Below, in pieces: positions 7,922 through 16,226 of a DNA stretch of 64,000 bases. The DNA lies in the NCBI RefSeq assembly GCF_001424905.1, contig NZ_LMCU01000001.1:558001-622000 (forward strand), in the 5' to 3' direction. Every line of letters starts with the position of its first letter. The stretch's first letter is position 1. This stretch comes from Leifsonia sp. Root112D2 (GTDB lineage: Bacteria; Actinomycetota; Actinomycetes; Actinomycetales; Microbacteriaceae). Below the pieces are notes generated by a model. It made no database searches. It was not told where the DNA came from and saw only the letters and a list, made by a program, of their open reading frames with translations. The position numbers were made by a program, and so were the translations under genes.

Positions 7922-9087
7922 CACAGCCGCATTCTATCGAGGCCCGCGAGCGCGGCGATCGCCAGACGGTCGGGCTTGCCCGATGGCAGCTGCGGCAGCT
8001 CGGGCACGGTCACGATGCGCGCGGGGGCCGCGGCTCGGCCCAGCACCGCCGTCACTCGGGCGCGCAGTTCAGCCAGAGACACGGATGCTTCGCCCGCCGT
8101 CACGACGACCGGCACCTGCCCCCACTCGTCGCTGACCGCGCCGACGACCACCGCCTCCTCGAAACCCGCACGCTCCCGCACCGCCCGCTCGACGGCATCG
8201 AGCAGCACCTTCTCGCCGCCGGAGATGATCACATTATCGGCGCGACCGAGCACGCTCACGGTGCCATCGTCAGCAACGGCGCCGAGGTCACCCGTGCGGT
8301 ACCAGCGGGTTCCGTCTGCGTCGTGGAAGGCGGCATCCGTGCGTTCGGGGTCGCCCAGATAGCCCTCGGCCAGCATCGGTCCGCCGAGCTCGAGCTGCCC
8401 GTCGGCCAGCCGCGCGCGGGCGGTGCCGATGGGCACGCCGTCGTACACGCATCCGCCGCAGGTCTCGCTGGAACCGTAGGTGCGCGTGACCCGCACCCCG
8501 GCGGCGAGCGAGCGCTCCCGCAGCGTGGGCGGCAGCGCCTGGCCCCCCACGAGAATGCCGTCGAAGCGTTGCAGCGTCGCCCGCAGTGCCGCATCGTTCA
8601 CTGCGGCGTCCAGCAGCCGGGCGAGTTGCACCGGAACCAGCGAGACGAAGCGGGCGTCGCCGGTCATCGCCTGCGCCGCCCGGGCGAAGGCGGTCGGGTC
8701 GAAATGACCAGCTGGCAGCAGCACCGGCTCTGTGCCGGCAACGATGGAACGCACGAGCACCTGAACTCCGGCAATGTAGTGCGCGGGCAGCGCGAGCAGC
8801 CATTGGCCCTGCCCGCCCAGTGCGCCCGCGGATGCCGCGGCGCTGGCCAGCAGCGCATCCGTCGACAGCGCAACCCGCTTGGGCACCCCGGTCGATCCGG
8901 ATGTCTCGATCACGAGCGAGACGCCCGCGCTCACCTCGGCGGGCAGCGGCGCTGCGAATGCCTCGGCGCTCGTGGGCGACGCCTGCCGCGGCAGCAACGC
9001 CGGGCCGTCACCGGAGAGCGCCGCGCGCAGTCGGGGAACGAGGGCGGCAGCATCCATCGCCGCAATCGCTTCGAGCCGCCGAGTCAT
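7921..9087 (-). CDS. menE: o-Succinylbenzoate-CoA ligase MenE
   Basis: 388 residues, a compact acyl-adenylate-forming enzyme, shorter than many MenE proteins but with all core motifs: TSGSTGVPK at 62-70, TYGSSETCGG at 203-212, YRTGDLG at 263-269 and PSGKPDR near 371-377. It activates o-succinylbenzoate to its CoA thioester. ATG 9087 follows TAGAGT (9099-9094, reverse) by six bases, a leaderless arrangement. The operon continues into menA. Confidence 0.92.
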   Translation of the reverse strand: MTRRLEAIAAMDAAALVPRLRAALSGDGPALLPRQASPTSAEAFAAPLPAEVSAGVSLVIETSGSTGVPKRVALSTDALLASAAASAGALGGQGQWLLALPAHYIAGVQVLVRSIVAGTEPVLLPAGHFDPTAFARAAQAMTGDARFVSLVPVQLARLLDAAVNDAALRATLQRFDGILVGGQALPPTLRERSLAAGVRVTRTYGSSETCGGCVYDGVPIGTARARLADGQLELGGPMLAEGYLGDPERTDAAFHDADGTRWYRTGDLGAVADDGTVSVLGRADNVIISGGEKVLLDAVERAVRERAGFEEAVVVGAVSDEWGQVPVVVTAGEASVSLAELRARVTAVLGRAAAPARIVTVPELPQLPSGKPDRLAIAALAGLDRMRL

Positions 9088-9307
9088 GACTCAACTCTAC
9101 GAGCCGGAAAGGTGCCACACCGGCGACGGCCGACCACGAGACCGACCTCGAAGACGACGGGGGTGAGCGCGCTAGGTGTGTCTCCCCCGCCGTCCGCTCG
9201 GGCACGAGGCGGATCGTGGTTCTGTTGTCACTTACGGCCACAGTGCCACGCGAGGCGACGGTACCGCTATTATCACTTGTGCTGACGCCCGGCAAGGGGT
9301 CAACTCT

Positions 9308-9334
9308 CACGCATCGTCCCGGGATGCGTGTTTT
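9308..9334 (+). terminator. Terminator-like hairpin in the leader of the response regulator gene
   Basis: CACGCATC (9308-9315) and GATGCGTG (9323-9330) form a perfect 8-bp stem with a 7-nt loop, followed by TTTT. It lies 23 bases before the GTG of the regulator gene, so it could end a short upstream transcript or act as an attenuator. TATTAT at 9268-9273 could serve as a -10 box ahead of it. The rest of the 9088-9356 gap shows nothing else I can support. Confidence 0.4.
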
Positions 9335-9356
9335 GCGGATCGTCAAAGGAGCGCAC

Positions 9357-10019
9357 GTGGCCACGGTCGACACGAGCAAGGCCCCGAACGACCCCCTGCG
9401 CATCGCGCTCGTGGAGGACCACAAGCTCGTGGCTCTCGGCTTCGCCGATCTGGTCTCGGCGAGCGCCGAACTGCGCCTGGTGTGCAGCGTCGGGGCCGTC
9501 TCCGAGATTGCGGATGACGCGTGGCCGCTTGATCTTGTCGTGCTCGATCTGCGCCTGGAAGACGGCTCGTCCCCCGCCGAGAACGTTCGCGCCATCCATG
9601 CCCACGGCAGCGCGGTGCTCGTGCTGACCGGCGGCGAGAATGCCGCCCTTGCACGCTCGGCGGCGGCGGCTGGCGTGCTCGGCATTGTGCGCAAGTCGGA
9701 GCCACTTCCCACCATCATGCAGGCCATCGTCGCGGCGGCGCGCGGCGAGACGATACCCACCACCGAGTGGGCCGCCGCGCTCGATGCGGACGAACATCTG
9801 GGCGATGCCGGACTGAGTGCCCGGGAGCGTCAGATTCTCGCCCTCTATGCCTCGGGTGAGAAGGCGCAGGCCGTGGCGTTTCAGACCGGCTTGTCCCGGG
9901 CGACCGTCAGCCAGTATGTGAGCCGCATCCGCACCAAGTATTCGCGGGTGGGCCGGCCTGCCCCGACCAAGATCGAGTTGAACGCGCGGGCTCGCGAAGA
10001 CGGTCTGCTTCTCGAATGA
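9357..10019 (+). CDS. Response regulator with C-terminal HTH (NarL/LuxR-like)
   Basis: 220 residues from GTG 9357, which has AAAGGAG about six bases upstream. The receiver domain has the acidic pocket VED at 19-21, the phospho-acceptor Asp64 in VVLDLRL, the Thr/Ser switch in VLTGG and the conserved Lys in VRKSEP. The C-terminal HTH (LSARERQILALYASGEKAQA...) resembles LuxR-type output domains. It overlaps the next gene by 4 nt and should be the partner of that sensor kinase. An in-frame GTG at 9216 would add 47 atypical residues and cross the hairpin at 9308. Confidence 0.88.
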   Translation: MATVDTSKAPNDPLRIALVEDHKLVALGFADLVSASAELRLVCSVGAVSEIADDAWPLDLVVLDLRLEDGSSPAENVRAIHAHGSAVLVLTGGENAALARSAAAAGVLGIVRKSEPLPTIMQAIVAAARGETIPTTEWAAALDADEHLGDAGLSARERQILALYASGEKAQAVAFQTGLSRATVSQYVSRIRTKYSRVGRPAPTKIELNARAREDGLLLE

Positions 10020-11227
10020 GCACGTCACGGCACGAGCGCGCCCCCCTGGCGTCGGAACGCATCGACCGCGTGCTCTACATCGCCGTCGGTTTCGGCGGCC
10101 TGATCTTCATCGCACTCGCGCTCGGTACCGCAACGTCCCAGTACCCGCTGCTGCATGTGGCCGAGGGCGCTCCCCTGCTTGTGCTGCTCGCGGTGATCTG
10201 CGCGATGTTCGTGGTGATCCCCTCTTTCTTGCCGATTCCCGTGCTGCGCGTGGTCGCATCCGTGTATATCGTGATCTTCACGGTGGCTCTCGCCGCCTGG
10301 CTGCCGCTGCAGACCTCGACGACGCTGCCCAATCAGGCCTCGCCGTGGCTGCTCACGATCATCGCCGTCGCCACCTCATGCGCGGCCATCGCCTGGAGCC
10401 AGCGCTGGGCCTGGAGCTACATCATCGCCGTGTGCGTGGGGGCCGCCTTCGTGCGCTTTTTCGCCGATGCAAAGGTCACCGTCATCGTGGCGACCGAGGA
10501 ATTCTTTTACATGCTGCTGATCTGCACCGTGTTCGCCTCGCTGATCCAGGTGATACGCACGGCTGGCAGACGACAGGATGTCGCGGCCCGCGCCGCTCAC
10601 GCCGACGCGGCCCTCGCCGGCGAATCCCGCGCTCGAATCGAGCAGCGTGCCCGCTTCGGCGCGCTTGTGCACGACGACGTGATTTCCACCCTTCTCGTCG
10701 CCTCCCGCGGCGAACCGGGCATGCGCGAGAGTGTGCGCGAGTACGCGAAGCGAGCCCTCACCCGCATCGCCGCCATCCGCGAACCGCAGGCACCCAACGA
10801 AGACGTGCCGCCCTCCGAATGCGCGGCCCGGTTGCGTGCGGCGTCTGATCTGCCCGGCGCGCCCGCACTTGCTGTGACCATCAAGACAACACGTCCCGTG
10901 CCCGCCTCCGTGGTGCAGTCGCTGGGCGAGGCGCTCGGCGAGGCGCTGCGCAACAGCATGCGGCACGCGGCACCTGACGGGCGGCAGGTGCACCGCACGG
11001 CAAGCGCGATCATCGATCGGGACGGCATCCTCATCGATATCGGCGACGACGGTGTCGGCTTTTCCCTGCAGCGCATTCCCCCCGAGCGGCTGGGCCTGCG
11101 CGTGAGCGTGATAGGCCGCATGACGGCGGTCTCGGGTGGCAGCGCACGCGTGACATCGCGGCCACACGAGGGCACACAGGTCACGCTCGTCTGGTCACGC
11201 CCGAGGGAGGCCGCTCGTGCGCGTTAG
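10016..11227 (+). CDS. Membrane sensor histidine kinase (NarL-partner type)
   Basis: 403 residues. About six transmembrane helices occupy residues 18-185, then a coiled segment leads to the phospho-acceptor region FGALVHDDVISTLL, with His219 followed by the DD pair typical of HisKA_3 kinases. The ATPase domain has an N-box EALGEALRNSMRHA and G-boxes DIGDDGVGF and LGLRVSVIGRM. It overlaps the regulator upstream (ATGA) and the membrane protein downstream (11 nt), so the three are one operon. The signal is unknown. Confidence 0.88.
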   Translation: MSTSRHERAPLASERIDRVLYIAVGFGGLIFIALALGTATSQYPLLHVAEGAPLLVLLAVICAMFVVIPSFLPIPVLRVVASVYIVIFTVALAAWLPLQTSTTLPNQASPWLLTIIAVATSCAAIAWSQRWAWSYIIAVCVGAAFVRFFADAKVTVIVATEEFFYMLLICTVFASLIQVIRTAGRRQDVAARAAHADAALAGESRARIEQRARFGALVHDDVISTLLVASRGEPGMRESVREYAKRALTRIAAIREPQAPNEDVPPSECAARLRAASDLPGAPALAVTIKTTRPVPASVVQSLGEALGEALRNSMRHAAPDGRQVHRTASAIIDRDGILIDIGDDGVGFSLQRIPPERLGLRVSVIGRMTAVSGGSARVTSRPHEGTQVTLVWSRPREAARAR

Positions 11228-12218
11228 AGCCTCGGATGCGACGGACCTGCTTCAGCTCACCAGCTTTCGCGCGCGTCTCGTGCTGCTGCTCTTCATCGCC
11301 ACCCAGGTTCTGCTCACCATCGTGGCTCTGAATCTGGTGACGACGCCATGGCGCTCGATTCTCGCACTCGTTCTCGTCTCGTTCGCTGCCGCCCTGCTCA
11401 CCGTGCGGGTTGCGGATGCCTACCCGCTGTCCCTGGTACTGGTGATCTTCGCGATAGTGGTTACGAGCACGCTGCTCGTCACTTGGAATCTGCCCGACAG
11501 CGGCCCGTTGGGCTACGCGGGCTGGCACTGGGGCGCCATCACCTTCGTGCTCTTCGTACTGGCTCTGCGCGAGCGCATCCTCTGGGCCTGGGCCAGCTTC
11601 GCCGCCATGGCCGCCCTGTCAATTGCGTGGGCCGTTTCCGTCGGTCGCGGTCTTGGCGGGGGAATCGATCTCATCGACCGTCACGCCGGGCTGCTGCTGA
11701 TCGCCACGCTCTTCGCCCTCGCGCTGCGCCGCACGAGCCGGCGCATCGATGCGCTCGCCGCAACCCAGATCGAGGTTGCCGAACGCGAGGCCGCCTCGCG
11801 CACCATCCTCGCGGAGCAGGCCGAGCAGACCGCCACTCTCGATACCCTCGCCCGGCCGGCGCTCGAGGCCATCGCCTCGGATGCGCCGCTCACCGAGTCG
11901 GACCGCCGCGACTTCGTGCTGCTGGAGGCGCTGCTGCGTGACCGGCTGCGCGCCGCGGCCCTGTTGACACCCGCCATCACCAGGGCAGTTCAGGATGCCC
12001 GGCGCAACGGCGTGGAGGTCGTGCTGCTCGACGACCGCGGAGACGTCGAGATCTCTGCCGGTGCGCTCGGCGAGGTGGAGGCTGCGGTGCTCGACGCAGT
12101 ACGGCAGCCGCATATCGAGGGACTCACCGTGCGGCTGCTGCCCGCGGGGCGAGAGGATGTCGCAACCGTCGTTGCCCAACACCGCGGCGAAACCCGTCGA
12201 ACGACGATCGTCGCCTAG
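11217..12218 (+). CDS. Membrane protein, possible degenerate sensor partner
   Basis: 333 residues. Residues about 15-165 contain five or six transmembrane helices. A helical linker (RRIDALAATQIEVAEREAAS) is followed by a soluble C-terminal domain. The topology copies that of the preceding histidine kinase, but I find no phospho-acceptor His box, no N-box and no GxG ATP lid. It is translated with the kinase (11-nt overlap). I infer a catalytically dead sensor-like subunit that may modulate the kinase; the family is not one I recognise. Confidence 0.6.
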   Translation: MRVRASDATDLLQLTSFRARLVLLLFIATQVLLTIVALNLVTTPWRSILALVLVSFAAALLTVRVADAYPLSLVLVIFAIVVTSTLLVTWNLPDSGPLGYAGWHWGAITFVLFVLALRERILWAWASFAAMAALSIAWAVSVGRGLGGGIDLIDRHAGLLLIATLFALALRRTSRRIDALAATQIEVAEREAASRTILAEQAEQTATLDTLARPALEAIASDAPLTESDRRDFVLLEALLRDRLRAAALLTPAITRAVQDARRNGVEVVLLDDRGDVEISAGALGEVEAAVLDAVRQPHIEGLTVRLLPAGREDVATVVAQHRGETRRTTIVA

Positions 12219-12224
12219 CGAACG

Positions 12225-13226
12225 TCAGTACTGCCAGGGAAACGGCGACCAGTCCGGCTCACGCTTTTCGAGGAATGCTTCCTTGCCCTCGACCGCCTCA
12301 TCGGTGCCGTAGGCGAGGCGCGTCGCCTCCCCAGCGAACAGTTGTTGGCCCACCAGGCCGTCGTCCACCGCGTTGAAGGCGTACTTAAGCATGCGGATGG
12401 CCGTTGGCGACTTCGTGAGAATCGTGCGGGCCCATTCGAGCGCCGTCGCCTCGAGCTCGGCGTGCGGCACCACCGCGTTCACGGCGCCCATCTCGTAGGC
12501 GCGCTCGGCGCTGTACTCCTGCGCGAGAAAGAAGACCTCGCGCGCGAACTTCTGCCCGATCTGGCGGGCGAAGTACGCGCTGCCGTAACCGGCGTCGAAG
12601 GAGCCGACATCGGCATCCGTCTGCTTGAAGCGCCCGTGCTCGGCGGATGCGATGCTCAGGTCACACACGACGTGCAGCGAGTGCCCGCCGCCGGCCGCCC
12701 AGCCGGGAACGACGGCTATGACCACCTTCGGCATGAAACGAATGAGCCGCTGCACCTCGAGGATGTGGAGGCGCCCGAGGCTTGCACCCACTCCCGCACC
12801 CGTAGGTTGAGGAGAGGTCGAGGAACGAGGCCTCGTCTCGAAACCCCCGGCCGCGTCTGGTTTCGAGACGCTCGTTCCTCGCTCCTCAATCAGCGAGGGG
12901 GTCGCCTCGTACTGGTACCCATCGCGCCCGCGGATGCGCTGGTCGCCGCCCGAGCAGAACGCCCAGCCGCCGTCTTTCGGGCTCGGGCCATTACCCGTGA
13001 GCAGCACCACGCCGATGCGCGGGTTGGTGCGCGCATTCTCGAGCACCGCATAGAGCTCGTCGACCGTGTGTGGCCGAAACGCGTTGCGCACTTCGGGCCG
13101 GTTGAAGGCCACACGCGCGATGCGGCCGTCGAGACTGTGGTGGTAGGTGACGTCGCTCAGGGCTTCATAGCCGGCAACATCCGCCCATTGACTCGCATCG
13201 AAGATCTCGGAAACCTGTGTGGTCAT
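12225..13226 (-). CDS. menB: 1,4-dihydroxy-2-naphthoyl-CoA synthase MenB with repeat-derived insertion
   Basis: 333 residues of the crotonase superfamily, somewhat longer than usual. Oxyanion-hole and active-site segments are present: FCSGGDQRIRG near 90-100, VPGWAAGGGHSLHVVCDLS, and TDADVGSFDAGYGSAY. It closes the second ring of menaquinone from o-succinylbenzoyl-CoA. Residues about 112-140 (IEERGTSVSKP...ETRPRSSTS) come from a palindromic repeat inserted in the loop between GRDGYQYE and GRLHILEVQRLIRFMPK, a loop that is flexible in known MenB structures. The ATG follows TAGGCT (13238-13233, reverse) by six bases (leaderless). Confidence 0.92.
   Translation of the reverse strand: MTTQVSEIFDASQWADVAGYEALSDVTYHHSLDGRIARVAFNRPEVRNAFRPHTVDELYAVLENARTNPRIGVVLLTGNGPSPKDGGWAFCSGGDQRIRGRDGYQYEATPSLIEERGTSVSKPDAAGGFETRPRSSTSPQPTGAGVGASLGRLHILEVQRLIRFMPKVVIAVVPGWAAGGGHSLHVVCDLSIASAEHGRFKQTDADVGSFDAGYGSAYFARQIGQKFAREVFFLAQEYSAERAYEMGAVNAVVPHAELEATALEWARTILTKSPTAIRMLKYAFNAVDDGLVGQQLFAGEATRLAYGTDEAVEGKEAFLEKREPDWSPFPWQY
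12802..12894. repeat. Imperfect palindromic repeat inside menB
   Basis: The right arm (about 12859-12894) is almost identical to the right arm of the menD copy (GGTTTCGAGACGCTCGTTCC...). The left arm is diverged and has extra bases (GAGGTCGAGGAACGAGGCC). The element is translated in frame within MenB. The diverged arm suggests it is older than, or has drifted more than, the menD copy. Confidence 0.85.
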
Positions 13227-13298
13227 GAAGCAAGCCTATGACCGCCGGGCCGCCCGATTCGCGGCGACGACGATCGGGGCGGGTGACAGACTGGGGGC

Positions 13299-14291
13299 AT
13301 GCTGCCACCACTGGATGCCCTGCTCGAGACCGCGCACGTCGTCGCGCTGCCCCTCGTCACGCGGTTTCGCGGCATCGAGACGCGCGAGGCGCTCGTGATG
13401 CAGGGGCCGCAGGGCTGGACCGAGTTCTCGCCGTTCACCGAATACGACGACGAGGAGGCGAGCGCCTGGCTGCGTGCCGCGATCGACTTCGGCTGGCACC
13501 AACTGCCGGCGCCGCTGCGCACCTCGATTCCCGTCAACGCCACGGTGCCTGCGGTGAACGCCGATCAGGTCGCCGGAATACTCGGCCGCTTTCCTGGCTG
13601 CCGCACCGCCAAGGTAAAGGTGGCCGACCCCGGCCAGAGTCTCGCCGACGACGTCGCCCGTGTGCGCGCCGTGCGCGATGCGCTCGGACCGGAGGGGCGC
13701 ATCCGCGTCGATGCGAATGGGCTCTGGAATGTCGACGAGGCCGAGCACGCGATTCACGCGCTGGCCGAGTTCGACCTCGAGTACGTGGAACAGCCGTGCG
13801 CCACCGTCGACGAGCTGGCCGAGATTCGCAGGCGGGTCAAATACATGAGCGTTCCGATCGCCGCCGACGAGAGCGTGCGCAAGGCCGAAGATCCGCTCGC
13901 GGTGGCTCGAGCGAAGGCGGCAGACCTGCTCGTCATCAAGACACAGCCGCTCGGCGGAATCACCGCCGCAGCGCGGATCGTCGCGCAGGCCGGGCTGCCG
14001 GTAGTGGTCTCCAGCGCGCTCGACACCTCCATCGGGCTCTCGATGGGGGCCTACCTTGCCGCGTCCATTCCCGAATTGGAATATGACTGCGGGCTCGGCA
14101 CGGCCGCGCTGCTCGCCGCCGATGTCACAAACGACCGGATGCTGCCGGAAGCCGGAGCCGTCACGGTGCGCCGCGTGGACGCCGACCCCGCGCTGCTGAG
14201 CGAACACGCCGCCGACACCGCGCGCCGCGACTGGTGGCTGGCGCGGCTGGCCCGCTGCTATGCGCTCGTTGAGGCCAACCCGGGTCTGTAA
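13299..14291 (+). CDS. menC: o-Succinylbenzoate synthase MenC
   Basis: 330 residues of the enolase superfamily. Catalytic residues are visible: KVK at 105-107, metal ligands Asp138 (RVDANG), Glu164 (YVEQP) and Asp190 (IAADES), and Lys214 (VIKTQP). It dehydrates SHCHC to o-succinylbenzoate. The gene diverges from menB across 72 bp. CAGACT lies six bases before the ATG, a weaker form of the leaderless -10. Its last 34 bases overlap the convergent HxlR regulator. Confidence 0.93.
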   Translation: MLPPLDALLETAHVVALPLVTRFRGIETREALVMQGPQGWTEFSPFTEYDDEEASAWLRAAIDFGWHQLPAPLRTSIPVNATVPAVNADQVAGILGRFPGCRTAKVKVADPGQSLADDVARVRAVRDALGPEGRIRVDANGLWNVDEAEHAIHALAEFDLEYVEQPCATVDELAEIRRRVKYMSVPIAADESVRKAEDPLAVARAKAADLLVIKTQPLGGITAAARIVAQAGLPVVVSSALDTSIGLSMGAYLAASIPELEYDCGLGTAALLAADVTNDRMLPEAGAVTVRRVDADPALLSEHAADTARRDWWLARLARCYALVEANPGL

Positions 14292-14776
14292 GGCTCCACC
14301 AACTCGGGCTCGCCCGGACCCGCCGTCACCTCGACGTCGGCGTCGGCAACCACCTCGCCGGATTCCGTGACGAACGCCACCCGGAGGGGTTCGCCCGTTG
14401 CCGCATTGCGATAGATACGGGACGGGCCGAATTCGCTCGCCCGATAGCTGTCCCCCCACTGCACGAGTGCCCCCAGCACGGGCAGAAGCGCGCGCCCCGC
14501 CTCCGTGAGGTGATACCCGAAACGCTCCCGGCCGCCCTCGTCACGATACGGGCGACGTTCGAACACGTTCGAATCGACGAGCTTCGTCAAACGCGTCGTC
14601 AGAATGTCGGAGGGTATCCCTAACCTCGACTTGAAGTCGGAGAAGCGGGTCACGCCGCGAAACGCGTCGCGCACTATTAGCACCGACCACCTGTCCGCCA
14701 GTATTCGCGCGCTACGGGCAATAGAACAACGCAGCTCAGACTGAGCCCCGCGAGTCACTTCGACTTTTTCTGCCAC
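14258..14776 (-). CDS. HxlR-family winged-helix regulator
   Basis: 172 residues from GTG 14776. The HxlR signature CSIARSARILADRWSVLIVR includes the conserved N-terminal Cys, followed by FSDFKSRLGIPSDILTTRL (recognition helix) and the wing RERFGYHLTEAG. A C-terminal extension of about 60 residues is longer than in minimal HxlR proteins. I choose GTG 14776 because TACACT (14788-14783, reverse) ends six bases before it; the frame stays open to GTG 14800. It diverges from the MFS gene and probably controls it, perhaps in response to thiol or aldehyde stress or a drug. Its 3' end overlaps menC. Confidence 0.82.
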   Translation of the reverse strand: MAEKVEVTRGAQSELRCSIARSARILADRWSVLIVRDAFRGVTRFSDFKSRLGIPSDILTTRLTKLVDSNVFERRPYRDEGGRERFGYHLTEAGRALLPVLGALVQWGDSYRASEFGPSRIYRNAATGEPLRVAFVTESGEVVADADVEVTAGPGEPELVEPYRPGLASTSA

Positions 14777-14892
14777 AAACGCAGTGTACCTCAAGATCAC
14801 TTTGATAATCCAACTCAGCGTGCTACGGTGGTCACTTCACGCGGGAGCAACGGCGCTTTCGGAACGAAAGCATTCTCCGAAAGGCCGTTCTC

Positions 14893-16116
14893 ATGAGAAC
14901 ACTCAGCAACCGTGCCAGCTTTCTGACCGCTGCAGCGATCGTCGTCATAGCGCTCTGGGCCAGTGGTTCGCCGGCAATGGTCTACCCGCTGTACGAACAG
15001 GCATGGTCACTCACCGCCACCACCATCACCGAGGTCTTCGCCGTCTACCCCGTCGTGATGGTGCTCACACTCGTTATCTTCGGCAGCCTCTCCGACTCGA
15101 TCGGCCGTCGAGCGGCCATGCTCGCGGGTCTGGTCTCGATCATTGTCGGCGTGCTGGTCTTCGCCATCGCCCCGGATGTCACGTGGCTCTTCATCGGTCG
15201 CTTCTTTCAGGGGCTCGGCGTCGGGCTCGCACTGAGCCCGGCCGGCGCTGCCCTGGTGGAGTACGGCGGCAGCCAGTCTCGGGCGAGTTCGGCCAACACC
15301 GTGGCGATCTCCATCGGGCTCTCGCTGGCCACGATCGTCGGCGGCGGGTTGCTGGAATATGCTCCGTGGCCGCGCGAACTCACCTTTTGGGTGCTCATCG
15401 TCGCGGCGGCCGTTGTCACCGCGTTCGCCGTCTTCCTTCCCCGCCAGCCACGAGCCGCCGCGTCAACCGAGCGGTGGCGCCCCCGCCCGATACGCGTACC
15501 GCGTGAGTTGCGTGTAACCGTCATCACCGCGGCGCTCGGCATCACGTCAACGTTCGCACTTGGCGCCGTTCTCATCTCGCTCGGCTCACAGTTGGTGAAA
15601 GACGTGCTGCACACTGACAATGCATTCCTTGCCGGGCTCGTGCTTGCCATCGGCACCGTCGCCAGCGCCGTGGTTTCGCTTGTCGCAGGGCGCATCGGTC
15701 TGCGCAGTGCCGTCTCGATCGGCGGGCTTGTCAGCGCGCTCGCGGTCGCACTCCTTGTCGTCTCGGCCTCTCTGTCGTCGCTGCCGATCTTCGTTCTCGC
15801 ATCCGTGGCATTCGGCGCCTCCTCCGGGCTGCTGTTTCTTGGCAGCTTCGGTCTGGTCAACCGCAATGCTCCGGCACATCACCGCGCGGCAACGCTCTCG
15901 GTGGTCTATCTGGTCGCATACGTCGGCCAGGGCGTCGTGGCCGTTGGGCTCGGCCTTCTTACGACGGCACTCGGGCTGCGCGTCGCCCTCGATCTCGTAG
16001 GCCCGATACTCGTGCTGCTCGCCCTGACCACGACGACCTTCGCGCTCAGCACGGGGCGGATGCGCCGCGTCGCGGTCACGGATGCCTCGCCCGAGCTCGT
16101 CACGGCCGGCAAATAG
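14893..16116 (+). CDS. MFS transporter (drug-efflux type)
   Basis: 407 residues with about twelve hydrophobic segments. The loop 2-3 motif GSLSDSIGRRAAML is a clear MFS motif A, and GRFFQGLGVGLALSPAGAAL resembles the motif around helix 4 of efflux pumps. The ATG at 14893 has GAAAGG upstream. The 116-bp gap to the divergent HxlR gene is the likely place for shared control. Substrate not predictable; a toxic organic compound is the usual cargo in this gene pairing. Confidence 0.85.
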   Translation: MRTLSNRASFLTAAAIVVIALWASGSPAMVYPLYEQAWSLTATTITEVFAVYPVVMVLTLVIFGSLSDSIGRRAAMLAGLVSIIVGVLVFAIAPDVTWLFIGRFFQGLGVGLALSPAGAALVEYGGSQSRASSANTVAISIGLSLATIVGGGLLEYAPWPRELTFWVLIVAAAVVTAFAVFLPRQPRAAASTERWRPRPIRVPRELRVTVITAALGITSTFALGAVLISLGSQLVKDVLHTDNAFLAGLVLAIGTVASAVVSLVAGRIGLRSAVSIGGLVSALAVALLVVSASLSSLPIFVLASVAFGASSGLLFLGSFGLVNRNAPAHHRAATLSVVYLVAYVGQGVVAVGLGLLTTALGLRVALDLVGPILVLLALTTTTFALSTGRMRRVAVTDASPELVTAGK

Positions 16117-16126
16117 CCGCCCCCAC

Positions 16127-16218
16127 GCAGGTTGAGGAGCGACGAAGGAGCGTCTCGAAACCCGCCTGTGCGGCCTCTGGTTTCGAGACGCGCTCGTTCC
16201 TCGCGCTCCTCAACCAGC
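16127..16218. repeat. Intergenic palindromic repeat between the MFS and ccsB genes
   Basis: Same element as in menD, with arms GCAGGTTGAGGAGCGACGAA... and ...CTCGCGCTCCTCAACCAGC and small changes in both. It sits between two convergent stop codons and could act as a bidirectional terminator. Confidence 0.85.
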
Positions 16219-16226
16219 GGAAGGGC

